Assembly: GCA_003342895.1 (NCBI GenBank) | Contig: PTFA01000275.1 | Span: 372,001-436,000, forward strand | Length of the DNA: 64,000 nt | Direction: 5' to 3' | Source: Casuarius casuarius | Lineage: Eukaryota > Chordata > Aves > Casuariiformes > Casuariidae | Shown here: one piece after another, positions 1-13,269 of the stretch | How the letters are laid out: each line of letters opens with the position of its first letter | Numbering within the stretch: position 1 is the first letter of the stretch | The notes under the pieces: model-generated | What the model saw: the letters and a program-made list of their open reading frames with translations, nothing else | The model's database searches: none | What the model was told of the DNA's origin: nothing | Position numbers and translations under genes: made by a program

Positions 1-24
1 TTGTACCAAAACAATAATGTCTCT

Positions 25-108
25 TCTCTTTGATAAGCAGACAGTATTATCTATCTTGACTTTATTAAAGCTTTTGATGCAATCACTCATACTATTCCCA
101 TTCACAAT
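25..108 (+). mobile_element. CR1-like LINE, reverse-transcriptase scrap
   Basis: From base 40 the + strand reads DSIIYLDFIKAFDAITHTIP, which matches the conserved reverse-transcriptase block of CR1-clade LINEs (family pattern roughly D-[IV]-[IV]-Y-L-D-F-x-K-A-F-D-x-V-x-H). The YLDF and KAFD cores are intact. The frame just upstream is broken: a TAA at 34-36 means the preceding D-K-A residues lie in another phase. The piece starts near the window edge, so the rest may lie to the left. No recognisable continuation follows base 110, so it is a dead fragment. The LINE family is known; assigning this short piece to it is inference from the motif. Confidence 0.6.
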
Positions 109-949
109 TTTTTTTCCAATTAATAGCAATTAGAAATAATATGTTGTTTTAAAATAATTCATTAGAGTTGAATTTAACAAACATGTCTCTCCTCCTCCCC
201 AAAGATTAGGTATTGCAAAATATTAAGCTTTTAATTACACTTTTCATTTCAGGAAGACAAAATTATGTTTTTAAATTTTCATTAAAACATCATTGTTTGT
301 TTTAAACACTGAGCAGGAATATTTTTGCCATTAAAAAAAAAATGCAAATAATAGATTTCATATATTCTGCAGTACTGATGTTTAAATTTCTTGCAAAGCA
401 GATGGGAAAAATACTCTCTGCTTGAAATGAACCAATTCTAAAAAATGGTATAGTTACTGTCACTCCAGGAGACCCAAATAAGTGTCAAGTACTTGGGACT
501 GTCATTTCACTAAGAACTAAAGTATTGCTTCTCTATTGAGGAGGAGGAAATAAAAGGGACTGTTCAAAATTGTTGAACATGACAGCTGCCAAACCAAAAT
601 ACTAACAAATACAAATGTGCCTGTAGGCCTGTACACGTGAAGAGATGCTTGAGAGAAGTAATATTGCTTCCTGAAGCAAAATAATTGCACCAGTAAGATG
701 AGGCACCCGCGGAGCACGAGGCATGAATGGTACCATTCACTTAGATGAGGGAGAATGAGGAACATAAGGTAGAAAAAGTTGAGGAAATTTAGGGAAAAAA
801 AAAGAAAAAAGGAAAAAGAATTATACCTAAAAAGTAATAGGTGGGAAAAAATATTTATAGAGCAAGTTTTTTGAAAGTAACCTGAAAGCTCATCAACTAT
901 CTCAACACACTCAAAATTATGCTATTATTGCAAAGAAAGAGAAATATCA
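109..949. other. AT-rich DNA, no gene seen
   Basis: Nothing beyond short A/T runs is visible. Open frames are short and rich in Phe, Leu, Ile and Lys, as expected from AT-rich noncoding DNA. Confidence 0.6.
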
Positions 950-1003
950 TTCTGGAAAACATTATTGTATTAGATTAGTTCTGGAAAACATTATTGTATT
1001 GTA
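950..1003. repeat. 29-bp direct tandem duplication
   Basis: A segment beginning TTCTGGAAAACATTATTGTA occurs at 950 and again at 979, a period of 29 bases. The two copies match for about 24 bases before diverging, which suggests a fairly recent local slippage duplication. Confidence 0.9.
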
Positions 1004-4000
1004 TAGAGTATTGTCTGAAATACAAGGGAGATGATAGGGCTCGTTGCTCGAATGCTGAGGTCAGTTTTTTGGCTTCTCTCCTCTGGAGATTAAGGTACAC
1101 TGAAGAGCAATATCCGTACTTCATTATGCCTTCATGGCTTTTGCAGACAGTCTTAAACACATGCTGCTTGTTTTCCAAACTGGCATGGGGTCATCCAGCT
1201 CCAGTCTAAAACCTCTGTTACCATGTTGGATTGAGCTAATTAGCCCAGATTCTCAACCGTATTACCAAGCTGGCAGCAAAAGAGGTTTTTGAATCGAAGC
1301 TGGATCACATCAAGCCAGCTTGGACAGGCAGAGCACTCTTGGGTCTGCTTGCAAGAGGCCACACAGATATGTTCCTAGGGTGACAAATGGAAAGAAAATG
1401 CTTCAATTTATTGTCCATGGAATGACAACAACCTTGTCTTTCAAAATAGTTTCATCAGATGAAGAAAAGCAAAAAGTATTTTCATTAAAAACTAGTACAA
1501 TTATTTACAAAAATATTATTGCAAGGTTCCTTCTTTTCTAGTTATTATTCCTTCTGAAGGCATTCAAATGTGATTCACTAATCAGTCCCGAGTAGCATTC
1601 TTTAATATTTGTTCTATCTGTGTAAAAGCCATCAGTTAATTTTAACAAGATAGTAGCCGCTACAAGAAAATCAAAGGACAAGATAGCTTTCTTCATTTCC
1701 TGAAAACAACAGGTGCTAACCATTTCAAGTTCTTGACTTTTCACTCACATTCAGCCACAGATATGTTTTGATCTCCAGTTTTTTCTTTGACAAATATTGA
1801 TTTTTTTCTTTCATTTCTGTCTACATCAGTCAATAAAGAATGCTTAGATTACCTCCAGATACTGCATTATACACAAGCCTTTACTTCAGCTGGCTCACAA
1901 TTCACAGTTCTTTATCGCAAAACACCACCTGCTATTGTAACTTAGCAAAGATTGTTTTTTTCTGTTTGGTTCAAAACAGCAATAGCAGGCCGTTCACTTG
2001 AATGAGCCCTACCCCAGCAAAAAGATTAGCTGTTTAACTATTTTATTCTTCATCAGAATGCATCCCTTTTTTGAAACTTACTTGGAAAAAAAAAATCAAG
2101 TCTGGGATAATTTATGGGCTGAATCAAAGAGAGTGCAACCCAGAACAGTCGGTATCTCAGTAGTTATAACATTAATCCTGTACATCTTTGTTAACCTGAA
2201 GACCTTAGGAACGTATTAGGTGAATGAATTAAATATATGGATGTGATTTAGTTCCAGTTTGTGGATAGCTAAATTTAAGGCCTCAACTCAGTTAGACATC
2301 TGATGTCATTTCAGACACTTTAAGGTATCCTAGCAGCCTTCAGCTACTTCTTCAAAAGTAGCACACTCTTGTCCTGTGTCATATGACTTTAGAGAACTCT
2401 GCTTGACAAAACACTTGTATGTATCTATGTTTTCATTTTACCCCAAAATGTGACCATTTCAAGCATCCTTCACTATAAATTAAGTCAGCCTAATCAAGGA
2501 TATTTCAGATGACTGAGTCACTTTGAATGGTGTGAATCGCTGACACATATATGTCCTAAAAGTGCATGTTTATGGACAAAAGCAGAATTTTTTTCATTGT
2601 AATTATTGACTCCATCTCAAGTAGAGATGAGGTTAATTAAAGACTATCTTGCAACAAATAAAGTCTCTGATGCAAATGAGATCTCTAAAGCATCACAATA
2701 GTTTCATAATGATGAAGAAGAACAGAAATCCTGAAGATTCCTCTCCTTAAGAGGAGAGATGTTTAGGAGCCAGAAGGAGAGGGATAGCGAGACCAGCTGA
2801 CTAACAGTAAGACTTTACAAAAATATAATATAATGAGATGATAGTTCAATTAGGTTGCCCACAAACAGACACATAGAGCTATTTGAGATATGTCTCTGCC
2901 TCTCAAGAGCACTGAGAGATCCCAACTTTCGGAAGTAGTAGCTGGAGGCTAGACAAGATGTCCTAGGATATCTTAAGTTGTACTGTATGCTTAATATGCT
3001 CAATGAAGTCCGGTCCGAATTGTGCTTTTCTCCATAAAGAGAGCATGTAATACTTATCTTAGATTCAATCTCCTAAAATTATTTGTCTGAAATAGGTGAA
3101 CTCTGTTCACAGAACTCAATTCAGTTGCTCCCACATACAACTCTACTGTTACTAGAATAGCCATATGTTATTTCATCTTGCCCGAAGCTGCCTCTAAAGA
3201 GAGGAATGGGTCTCTGGTAGGTTCTGTGTAATATCTGCCATTCCTGTGTTGATATCTTGAATAGCCCAGGAAAATCTAGTGATTCCACATGGTTTGTAAA
3301 GCCAAGTGAACCCAGAATCTGTCAAATCCAGTCAAAAGTGTCTAAGACAACTAAGAAAATGTACGAAGGCTAACTCAGGAGGGCCAGCTACCATCAGAGT
3401 GCTCCATCCACTAATATTCTGCTCCAGCAGAATTAAATATGATCTATACGGTTTCTCCCAAACATGCCGGGGTGTCTCTCACTCAGAATCAAGAAGGGAT
3501 TAAGGATCACATATTTGACTCCTAAAATATGTTAGTGAATTTAGTACTTCTTTAGTTCCTCAGTAATTTTGGAAGTTTGAACTATATGAATTTTACTTAG
3601 GACAGCAATCTGTTAAAAAATTATTTTACATCTCCATGAACTATTTGTAAAGTGCATGTGAGTACATGGATTTATTTTGAAGTTCACTGTATTTTCATTC
3701 CTTTCTGACCTATGTTCTATGTTGCTAATTCAGGATTAATATAATGTCAGAATGGCCACAGAAAACTGTGTTTCTTTTATCCTTCACCTTGCCTAGCGGC
3801 TATATGTTTTTTTTTTAATAAATTCCATTAAATGGATTATCACTTCAAGAGCTGAAGTCTAGCATTTATGGTTCAGTTACAGACTTTGTCAAGTGACATT
3901 TTCATTCATCTATCATGTTGGTCTCAACTGTTCAAAGCAAAGCAGGAGATACAGATAAGGGCATCGTCTTTTCTTCTTGGCTCTAGACATAAAACTTGGA

Positions 4001-4590
4001 AGAAAAGCCACTTAATATGCACATAAAATGGTCTTCAGCATAATGACTTTTATATAAAACCTGTTTTTCACAATAGACAAGTCCTCAAAACTAGATTCAT
4101 GTGCAAAGGAAACACTATTGTTCTTCTTTCGGGTATATCATGGCAAAGCTGAAGCCAATTTATTTACACTAATGTAAAACTTGAGTAAATAAAGAGGATT
4201 AGATCTAATTTCTTCCTAAATCTTATTCATATGTATATATTTGTGTGTATGTTTGTATAGAATATGTATGCTTACTTTAAGTCAAAAAAATTGCACAAAG
4301 AAAGGAACTGCTAAGCATACTTAGGCACCTGAAAAGTTCTGACAAAAATATAACAAGCTACAGCAAAATCGAATAACCATGTGAGAAAGGACCTGTGTTT
4401 TGCGAGGCTGGAATTAAGACAGGAGGAAATGTTGAATTTTCTATTAAAAAAAGTTTTAAAGTTTTATAAGAAACTATTAATTATCTGTGTCTCAGATTAT
4501 GCATACACACAGGAATCAGCCAACTGGAGTTTGCCAGTTTACCTAAGAAGGAATATAGTAACTGATCTTATACTGATAGAAGGCATACAC
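1004..4590. other. AT-rich DNA, no gene seen
   Basis: I see no gene, RNA or clear transposon here. A few short open frames exist (for example 1320-1541 and 1998-2219 on the + strand), but they lack family motifs and have noncoding-like composition. Confidence 0.5.
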
Positions 4591-4591
4591 C

Positions 4592-4616
4592 AAAAANAAA
4601 AAAAAAAAAAAAAAAA
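4592..4616 (+). repeat. Poly(A) run containing an N
   Basis: A run of about 25 A residues interrupted by one N at 4597. There is no AATAAA just upstream, so nothing marks it as a retrotransposon tail. The N is most simply a base-calling ambiguity in a homopolymer. Confidence 0.9.
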
Positions 4617-4799
4617 GATCGGAAATGCATTATTTAGTTTATTTGGAAATCACAAGCAATCTAGAGAAACAATGAATGCAAAATTAGAGACTTTCGTTGG
4701 TGTTGTGGCAAGAGGAATTAGCTATAAGCATTTCCTCCACACTGTAGCAAGGTAAATCTGGAAGTAAAATTAGATGTATAATACAGTAGATAATTTCTG

Positions 4800-5660
4800 C
4801 ACTTGGAAGTCAGTTCAGTGTCCTAAACAGAGATATCTGATGTTGCTTTAGACTATCCCTGACATTCTTCAGCTACCATTTCAGAAAGGTTTGTGTCTGT
4901 AAGTACTGCCACATTTGCCACCCTGATGGAGCCGTCTCAATGTACCTAAGGCTTCTTAAATGTTATTAGACACCTAAGTTTAAGCAAATAGATCAAACCC
5001 TAGATATTTAAATGCGAGTATCTACATTTGAGCTAAGAAGGGGACTGACTACCTAAACTTAGAGTCTTCTGTTATTTTAAGTGCACTGGATTATCCAGCA
5101 GTTGTTGATCTACAAGGATGAAGGTCAACTGTAGGACCAGGGTAACATCAGCCAGGCCCACACAGACAATGTTGACTCAAACATCTCAGTGTCACTAATC
5201 AACCTCAGCTTAATCAATTGAGCCCTCCTATAGGTGTCTAAACTAATATTTTGGTAGAAGATTTATGGCAAAATTCAGTTATCTAAAAAGGGGTGTCCTA
5301 TTTGAGATGCCCTGGCATATCCCATTTAATTTCCAGATGCTACTCCAGGAAACCATAAATGTCCTGTGTCATATTATCAGCTTCTTCTCAATATTTTGGA
5401 TACTCCACAGCATCTCACATCACAGTATATGCCTGCGTTTCAGCAACTGAATCACATCACTTGACTTGCACCTATACAACTGCATCTAAACGCTCACAAT
5501 GAAGTCTACAATCTAGTGATGAGTCCCACCCTAAGCCTCAATTCACTTGCCTAATCTTAGGCATCTAGGTTACTTGGACTGGATGCACAAATTTTAGGTA
5601 GCTAGAATTATCTGTGACAAATTTCACAATCAGAATCAAGCCCTTTAGATTAGCTACTGT
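4800..5660. repeat. Unclassified old interspersed repeat-like block
   Basis: This stretch is less AT-rich than its surroundings and carries several copies of a word like (T)AGGTGTCTAAA or its complement, for example TAGACACCTAAGTTTA near 4968, ATAGGTGTCTAAAC near 5231 and CTTAGGCATCTAGG near 5561. It shares the exact 13-mer GAATCAAGCCCTT (5633-5645) with 19855-19867. Similar words recur near 23.9, 29.9-30.3 and 40.9-41.0 kb. Repeated words of this kind suggest remnants of one dispersed family, possibly an old LTR or DNA element. The family is not identified and the boundaries are approximate. Confidence 0.3.
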
Positions 5661-8600
5661 TTTCTTAAGATTATGTATCTAATATAGCTCAAATAATTCT
5701 TACATTCTTACATTTCTGCTGAAATATATTGATTCTTTGTACTTTATATCAGTCAAATGATAAACAGTCACTTATTAAAACAAGACTTTTAGGATTTAGA
5801 TTAATTATTGTAGAATAAGTTGTTTTCTATTTCCAAATATTTGTACCATCTACAGAAGTCCTTCAGAGAGGAATTAGTTTCAAAGGAATATTTATTTTTT
5901 AATGAAACTATTAAAAGTAAAGTATTAAGATAGAAGTGTTCTTTGCTCCTAATTCCATATACTTACTAGCTCAGTATTTATTTTCTTAAGGTTGTATTTC
6001 TAGTGAGATTGCTACACAATGAAAATAAATTTGAATTTGTTAACAGAGCTGATTTAATATAAAACAATTTCCTTCTGTATAATAAAAAATGAAGAAAAAA
6101 GAATTAAAATATACTTTACAGGACTTTTCAGATTCATTTTAGTGCACAGCACTAGTAATTACCTGATTAAAATCAAGTCTGACATGTTGATAATATTTTA
6201 ATTAGTAATACTTCTATGACTTGCTGGGAAGTGACATGCTAATTTTGGCATGCAGCTTCAGAGACTGGCTGGGAAGCAGATGGAGCTAACTTGTAGAGAG
6301 GTCTCCCTCCTGCCTTGCATTTTTATGGTCTGTTATAAAGGAAAGCTTCTTGGTATGCTTAGGAAAGGTGGCATGAGTTCTCTTTTTATTCTCACAGAAT
6401 TATGGCAGGATTATAATTTTGGCTTGCTAGTTTGCCTTACATTTACAAGCACAGCACATGTCTATAAAACAGCTATACTTCTATTTAACAGATATTTTAG
6501 GAATGATCACAGTTCTATTCTAGGTAACATTTTTATCAAAATAGAACATCCTTCCATTCAATTCCATGTTTCTGGAGTTCCTCTCTTGTCATTGGAAAAG
6601 CCACAGATTCACACTTGTTCTGAACAATATAAAGAAAGAGTTAAAAACTTAGCATTACTCCCTCTAGAGATTACTTTTAGTCAATGACTAGATATTATGC
6701 AATAGGTTTTCTTTAATTAATCATGAAGAAGTGTGTGTCATTAGAGAGACAGAAACCTAAGCAATGAATGGAATTTTTGACTCCTAATAACAAATTCATT
6801 ATAGATATCCTTCTATTTCCTTTTGTTCCCTCTTTCCATATCTCTTCTCCCTTCTGTTCCCTCACTTAACATATATGTGCATCCCTCATTTCTGATTCTC
6901 CATGGTCATAACTAATCAGAAAATTATACTCTATCACATGTGCAAAATGTGACAGTTCTGAGTAATACATCTTCTGAAAAATTCAGCTTCATCTGTAGCT
7001 TTTTTTTTCTGATATTTGCTTAAAAAAAAGGAATATCTCTTGTAGAACAACAAAGTGCATGGGAAAAATCAATCCACTAAATTAACTAAGGCAATAACAT
7101 ACACTAAACCAGCAACTATAACTGTCAGCTTCTATCACAAGATAAAAATTTTTCTATAAACATAAAATGGTTTTTTTTTTTTTCTCAAATGTTCCCTGTT
7201 GGAACTAGCCTAATAACTATGTATGTTCATGACAAACAGATAAAGCCCCATATGATAACACAAAACTATGGAAATACAAACTTTGGGAAAAATTAGAAGC
7301 AATATTGCTCGTGAAGAAAATTCTTTTCAGAGAGAAAAAAGTATATACTTTAAAATATGAAAATGAGTGATACGATCTGTGACATCTCTGAAAAAATCAG
7401 CTAAATCATTTTAAATACCGTTCTTTCTTAGAACACAGAAAAAAACAGTGAAAATAAGTGAATATGTGTTCTCCTGGGCTTCAGCTGGAATCTCTGTCAT
7501 TGCATGAAAGTGTATGTATGCGTTACATTGTTTTTCCGATAAGTTAAATCATGAAAGGTTCAGGAGAAGGGCTACCTGTATACCCCAAATGACAATATAC
7601 CTGTTGTGTGTTCTTATAATAAACAGGTAGCTCAAACTGATGATTGTTATCTCCTTTTCTGACCAAGAAACATAAGGCCTTTCTAGACTTGAATGTTCGT
7701 TCTTGTGTTAGGATTCTTTTTTGATGAGAATTGTTTGGGGAGTTTTCTTCTTTGGTCAGGAAGAATTTGCCCTTTAAAGGATAATAGTTTGCTATAAATA
7801 CCATTCCAGGTCAAAAATCCATGCAGAATTGTTGTTGGTACATATCCTATCATGTCCCTGCATTAGGAAACTGAAATTCTTTTCCTCTCAGCATCTGAGG
7901 CAATGAAGTTCACTCCGTCCTTCTTTTCAACATCACATAAGGAATCTTAAGTGTATAAATCCCTTTGTAAAAAGGCATCAGTTTTTTCTCTCTCTGCTGG
8001 AAGATCAGACTCATTTACCTGAGTTCAGGGATACCTTTTGGGATGAAGCTTCCTTGCAACATGAAAGCTTCAAGCACGATGCAGCAAGTTCGTGACTCTC
8101 GAGAATACAGTTTATAACTTTTTTTGTCAACTGCAATTATTTCCCAATTATTTTATGTACCTACATTTTTCTCCTTTAACCCATTTGTTTTCATTTGCTC
8201 CTCGTCATCTAATGTTATCTTTCCCATCTCCTCACTATGCCCTCTAGATTTACAGTCCCATTTCCAATAAATGGTGCATAAGTTCATGAGCTGGCTCTTG
8301 CTGGTAGTTCTGTTAGAGATAAATGAGAGAGAGGAACTATCTGTAATAAGATAAACTGCTCTGTTTCCTAAAAAAGGCTATTGGAAAATGACGGAGATTT
8401 GAATGCAAGCCAGTCTAGTTGAAACTGATGAGGTAGGAAGGCGAAATTAAGATGAATGCTTGCATGAGGCTCAGAGGACATCTAAGATTTTAATTAACTA
8501 AACAAAACAATGTCACATTTTGTGGAATGCGTAAAAACTGGCAACTCTGGAGGCAAGCATAATACAAGAAATTGAGGTAAATCAGGAATTCTCATTTGAT

Positions 8601-11600
8601 TTTGCTTAAATTATGGCCCTGCAGCTGTATAAGTTTTCAGAAACACAGAATTTACATCACTGCTTTGTTAACATCAACCTTATATGTTAAGGGCAGGTAC
8701 TGTGCATTCTTCACAGTAGCATGTTAATTCTATCATAGGGAGAAAAGAATTGCACTTGAGATTAGTGCTTTGATCTCAGTTTGACAAAATTATAGAGATG
8801 AGCAAAACAGCGCTGATGGAAAATGGAGCCCTAATACTAAAAATATTTGTGACTGGCTTTTCTGGGCTGTGTATTGAGTCCTGTAGATTGTGAGCAATTT
8901 GAATGAACAGACGTGATGAAGTCTAGCAAAAACTGCTGAACAGATAGAAAATGGAGTCTTTCACTGGTTAATTTCAGCAGAAAATATTATTTGAAGAGAA
9001 CAATGAACAATATAGAAGAAAAAACCTGCACAGACTATTTTGTATTAGAGGATTTACAGCTGCACAATAATGGAGATGCAAACAGACTAGAGAACCTAAG
9101 ATGTGCTTTTTATAGTTGATTTACTTGGTTATGAAGAGTCTAAAAATATGCCACTAAATAAAATATGCCAGCCACATATTCATCTTTAAATGATGACTAT
9201 CACAACAGAGTTCAAATCTCATGATGTCATAAAACTTGATTTAACAGTTAATGTATCTGAATGAAAAAATATTCTACTGGCATCCTGAAAAAGGGAAGGG
9301 GTGTTGATAATGCAGAGATTTTATTAAAAATAAAAGTAAAAAAAAAAAAGTTATATAGCAAAACAGAGATTGGTGTTCCATTAACAAAATATCTACACGG
9401 TTCAATTTCTTAAAAAAATTGGTTAGGTCCCAAAACAAAGTCTTCCAATAGCATTTATGACTAATAGCAGGTTCTTGGAAAAAGTATTTTCTAAGTATCT
9501 CAAGGACAGCACAATGATTTTTTTTAATATGAAGTTAATATTAAAATATGAAAAAGAAAGGAAAAAGAATAAGCAGAACATGCAGAACATTTTAAGCAAA
9601 GAGGGAGAGAGACAATAGTTGGAACATGTACAAAACATTCTTAAGAAATCTGATGGTCTTATCAGCTACTAATAACTCAGTAAAAAACACCGAGTCCTTT
9701 ATTAAACTGATAGAACAGTAAGACTCCTCACATAAGAAAGTTTTGAAACAGACAAACTTAGAAAATGCAACTTAAATAGTGGATTTGAGATTCTGACACA
9801 CCACCAGATAAACCGGAGCCTGAATCTTCCTGATTCAGGAGACCTCAGGAATCATAACTAGTAGGAAAAAAAGAAAAGGGAAAAAAAGGAATTTAGCAAA
9901 GGCATATTTTGGTGACAGATGAACACCTGACTGAATAGATCTATGAATATCAGCCTATGAAAGTGGAGTATTATGGGACAGGGCAAGGAAGAATTAACAC
10001 AGCACTATGTATTGCAGACCAAACTGTCAGTGACATAGACATTTTAATCAGAGTTTTCAGATATATTCGATATATCTGCCTCCCTTTACGGTCTAATCCA
10101 GAGTTCGGTACAAATGATTTTTTCTGTAGTATGCAGCAATTACAGTCCACACAACTGTCTTTTGTATTATTAGTATTAAAAAAAACAGTAAATCGTGTTT
10201 TAAAAAAGGATAATGGACTCCTACAAAATGACGTAAATGGCAGCAGAAAATGGGAAATAATTGATGCCTAGCACTTGCCATGGAGAACAGGAGAATAAAG
10301 GGGAAAAGGCTTTTGAAAATACAGCCCTTCCCACTTTCTTTTCTAGCTGTAAAGTAGAAATACTAGAGATTTAGGAGAGAGAAGCCAAAAGGAAGTGTTC
10401 CTAGAAGGAACCTCTCCTGGGGCTTTTACCCCTCGTACAGTTTGACAAAGTTAAGAATGAACTTTTTTCAGACAAGCTTTAGGCTGTCAGGTAGGGAGCT
10501 GTGACTTGACTGACAATGTAAAATGGGAAGTGTCTGTATCTAGTACATTTCACAGCCTGCCTCTGTTGGGCTGCTTAGCAAAAACTAAATTTCATGCTAA
10601 ATGGCAAAACAGATGATATATGCAGAATTGAAGAATGAAGGAAAAAAAGTAAAATGCAATTTGGGGTTTCTTTTTGTAATGTTGAATTATCAGAGATCCA
10701 AAAATCAGCATATAAAATGGTAATATTGGCTATTTGTTTATTATAGTGGAAAGCTTTTAGATAAAATATGATACATAGGTGCAATCCTAAATGAAGCTCC
10801 AGAAGATACATACTAAACATATTGCACTCAGATTCTGTGGGAATCTGAGAAATGAAACCATTAAATTTCTATTGAAACTCATATAATTTTTCAACCACTG
10901 TTTTGGTTTTCTGCATGTTCAAATACTACTATAGATGAAGTTTTATGCCTGCATGTAATTCCAAGTATTCAGGCCTCAATATGTCATCTGTAGATGATCT
11001 GCTTGTAGTGGTCACTTGTAGTTGGTCTAGAGTCTTTACTCCTCATAATGTAAATGATTTCTCACTAACAACGGAAGAAATAACTTTTTCCTATGTACTG
11101 TTATACCTGTATCCTAAGTGGATCACAAACTTTGTAAATAGTATTGATATGATAGTTTAAAAAGTTAATGAAAATAAGTCAATAAAATAATATTCAAATA
11201 AAATAATAAGTAGTGCAGTTTTGCAGTAAGACTGAGATATAGAACAAATTGAAAAAAGAGCCTCTTTAGTCTCAGCCAGATCAAACATTTGTATGCTAGG
11301 GAATCAAACAGAAGATGAATCCAGAAAAATAGTGGGTAGTAACTAGAGCAGACTGAACAAGCTAGCTGGGAACGGGTATGAAATCACTGAATAAATTACT
11401 ATTGGAGAAACACGAACCATGCCCAACAACTAAGTATTATGATTTACAGGATGAGGGACTGGGAGCAAACATAAGAGAGGGAACAAGGTTTCAAAGTGCC
11501 ATATAAATACAGATAACCTTTATGTAGATACCCATCTGGATTTCAAGATCGTGCTTGGTATAGATCTATTTCCAATGATGATAAAAACCTGGTGCTTGAG

Positions 11601-11679
11601 GATGACTCATTCTCAGCGGTAGCTCATTATAGGTTTACCCTATTGCATCTCCATGTTGCTATGACAATACATCTGAAAT
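5661..11679. other. AT-rich DNA, no gene seen
   Basis: No recognisable gene or element. A 145-codon open frame at 6250-6687 (+) begins with ATG but shows no domain and no splice or promoter context. A frame of that length is expected about once by chance in 64 kb of this composition. Confidence 0.5.
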
Positions 11680-11930
11680 AGAGTTGGCTTAGATAAGTGG
11701 ACAGTGAGGTGGATTGAAAATTGCCTGAACTGCAGAGTGCAAACGGTTGTGATCAGTGGCACGAAGTCCAGTGGAGGCTAGTCTTCAGTGGTGTGCCCCA
11801 GGGGTCAATACTGGGTCCAATACTGTTTAACATATTCATTAATGACTTGAATTTTGGGACACAGTACACTCTCAGCAAATCTGTAGACAATACAAAACTG
11901 GAAGGAGTGGTTGAAACACCAACTGTTTCC
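11680..11930 (+). mobile_element. CR1-like LINE, reverse-transcriptase fragment (frameshifted)
   Basis: The + strand encodes, in two frames, a typical CR1-clade reverse-transcriptase stretch. The first frame reads [20 protein letters not shown] and then an SGTKSS-like stretch. After a frameshift near 11780 the second frame reads [20 protein letters not shown] followed by [11 protein letters not shown]. The SGVPQGSxLGPxLFNxFINDL signature is diagnostic of non-LTR reverse transcriptases of the CR1/Jockey group. The catalytic motif, FADDTKL in the family, is degraded to SVDNTKL, so the second aspartate is lost. With the frameshift, this shows a dead copy. The similarity fades after about 11930. 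CR1 elements make an ORF2 protein with endonuclease and reverse transcriptase that copies RNA into nicked DNA; this copy cannot. Confidence 0.88.
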
Positions 11931-13070
11931 TCTAGTTATAGGTTTGAGAATATCACTCTTTTAAAACTCTTTCAACAGAAAGTTAGTACTTACGCTCAAA
12001 GTGAGAAACTCCAATACTATAGGATTTGAATAAAAATCAGGATTCTCTGTTTGTAAGAAACTGCATTTGTTTTTAGTTTGGGTCTCATTTAAATTAAACA
12101 CAAAAACTGCCCTCAGTGTCCAATCCCTCAAAAAATTCCAAAAGCCAGAAATGCTGTAAACATTTCAAAATAGAAGTATTGATGAGGGATTTTTTTTTCA
12201 AAATTTCATGTTTACATTTATTATTCCACAGCTGCTACAGATGTTCCATGCAATTGACACTTCTGTCAGTTTCATGGCTGTTATAAAGCCAGAACATCAA
12301 CTGTGCTGAGCAACCACCTAGAGCCTACTCCTTCCACATACAGTCTAAGAAATAGAATCTCAGCCCCAGAAACATGAAAACATAAATACTAGGCTGTCAG
12401 GCATGTACCAGCACCAGGGATTTTGAAAGCTCTTGGTATACAGTTTATTTTTCTGGGTGCCTATATTGTGCATTTTACGTTCAACCTAATCATCCAGATT
12501 CCCTTTATAGAATGGCCCTTTCAGAGAGGATTGATCTCATTGCAATATATACTTCCACAACTGATCATCCGTTTGTGCTGTGATAGTGAGCACGTTTCTC
12601 CATTGAGAGAAGGAGAGTCTCGTATAACTGACTCATAAGGATTCAATGCTGTGGATGTTTAAGGCTAAAAGCGATGAATTCTGCCACAGGCTTCTTGGTG
12701 GGAACTATAATCTCTGGAAGCACTGGATCCCCAGCCATGGGGTGATCTACTCCACATGTTTTCTACAGTGTCAGTGACAATGGCAGCGCAGAATTTGTGA
12801 AAAGTCAGACAAGTGACTCAGTGCTAAAACCAAGCGGCTTAGAACAGTAACTTTATCTTGGGAGCCAGAAACATGGTTATTCCTAATTTTTTTGAGAAAA
12901 CCTTTCATGCTTCTACAATTGCTACTTTGTGCAAAATATGACTAAAAATGTCTGATTGCACAAGTTGTGACATTTAATCATCTGCTCTTCTTCATATTTA
13001 TCCTCACTTGTATGGCAGACAATTTAAAGTTAACATTGTAGATATAAATCTGTCCTGTGAAATATATAAT
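11931..13070. other. AT-rich DNA between two LINE fragments
   Basis: No clear gene or repeat. It separates two CR1-like pieces of the same orientation. Because each piece carries its own version of the reverse-transcriptase catalytic motif, this is not one element split by an insertion. Confidence 0.45.
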
Positions 13071-13074
13071 TTGG

Positions 13075-13116
13075 TATGGTAATCGAGATTGGTATAATAT
13101 GGTAATTGAGATTGAA
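13075..13116. repeat. 23-bp imperfect tandem duplication
   Basis: TATGGTAATCGAGATTG at 13075 recurs as TATGGTAATTGAGATTG at 13098, a period of 23 bases with a C/T difference at a former CpG. This is a simple slippage duplication. Confidence 0.8.
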
Positions 13117-13269
13117 ATATAGTATACGTACATGAGCCTCACTAAAGAAAACAAGCATAAGCACTAAAATGCACAATATATGTAAGAAGTAGTCCAGGAG
13201 AGACCAGATTATACAAAAAAGAAAAGTATCCAGAGGAAAAGAATTCCATGAGGACCTGTCTGGCTGCCT

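Noticed and set aside
6250..6687. 145-codon ATG-initiated open frame on the + strand
   Set aside because: No recognisable domain, promoter or splice context; about one such frame is expected by chance.
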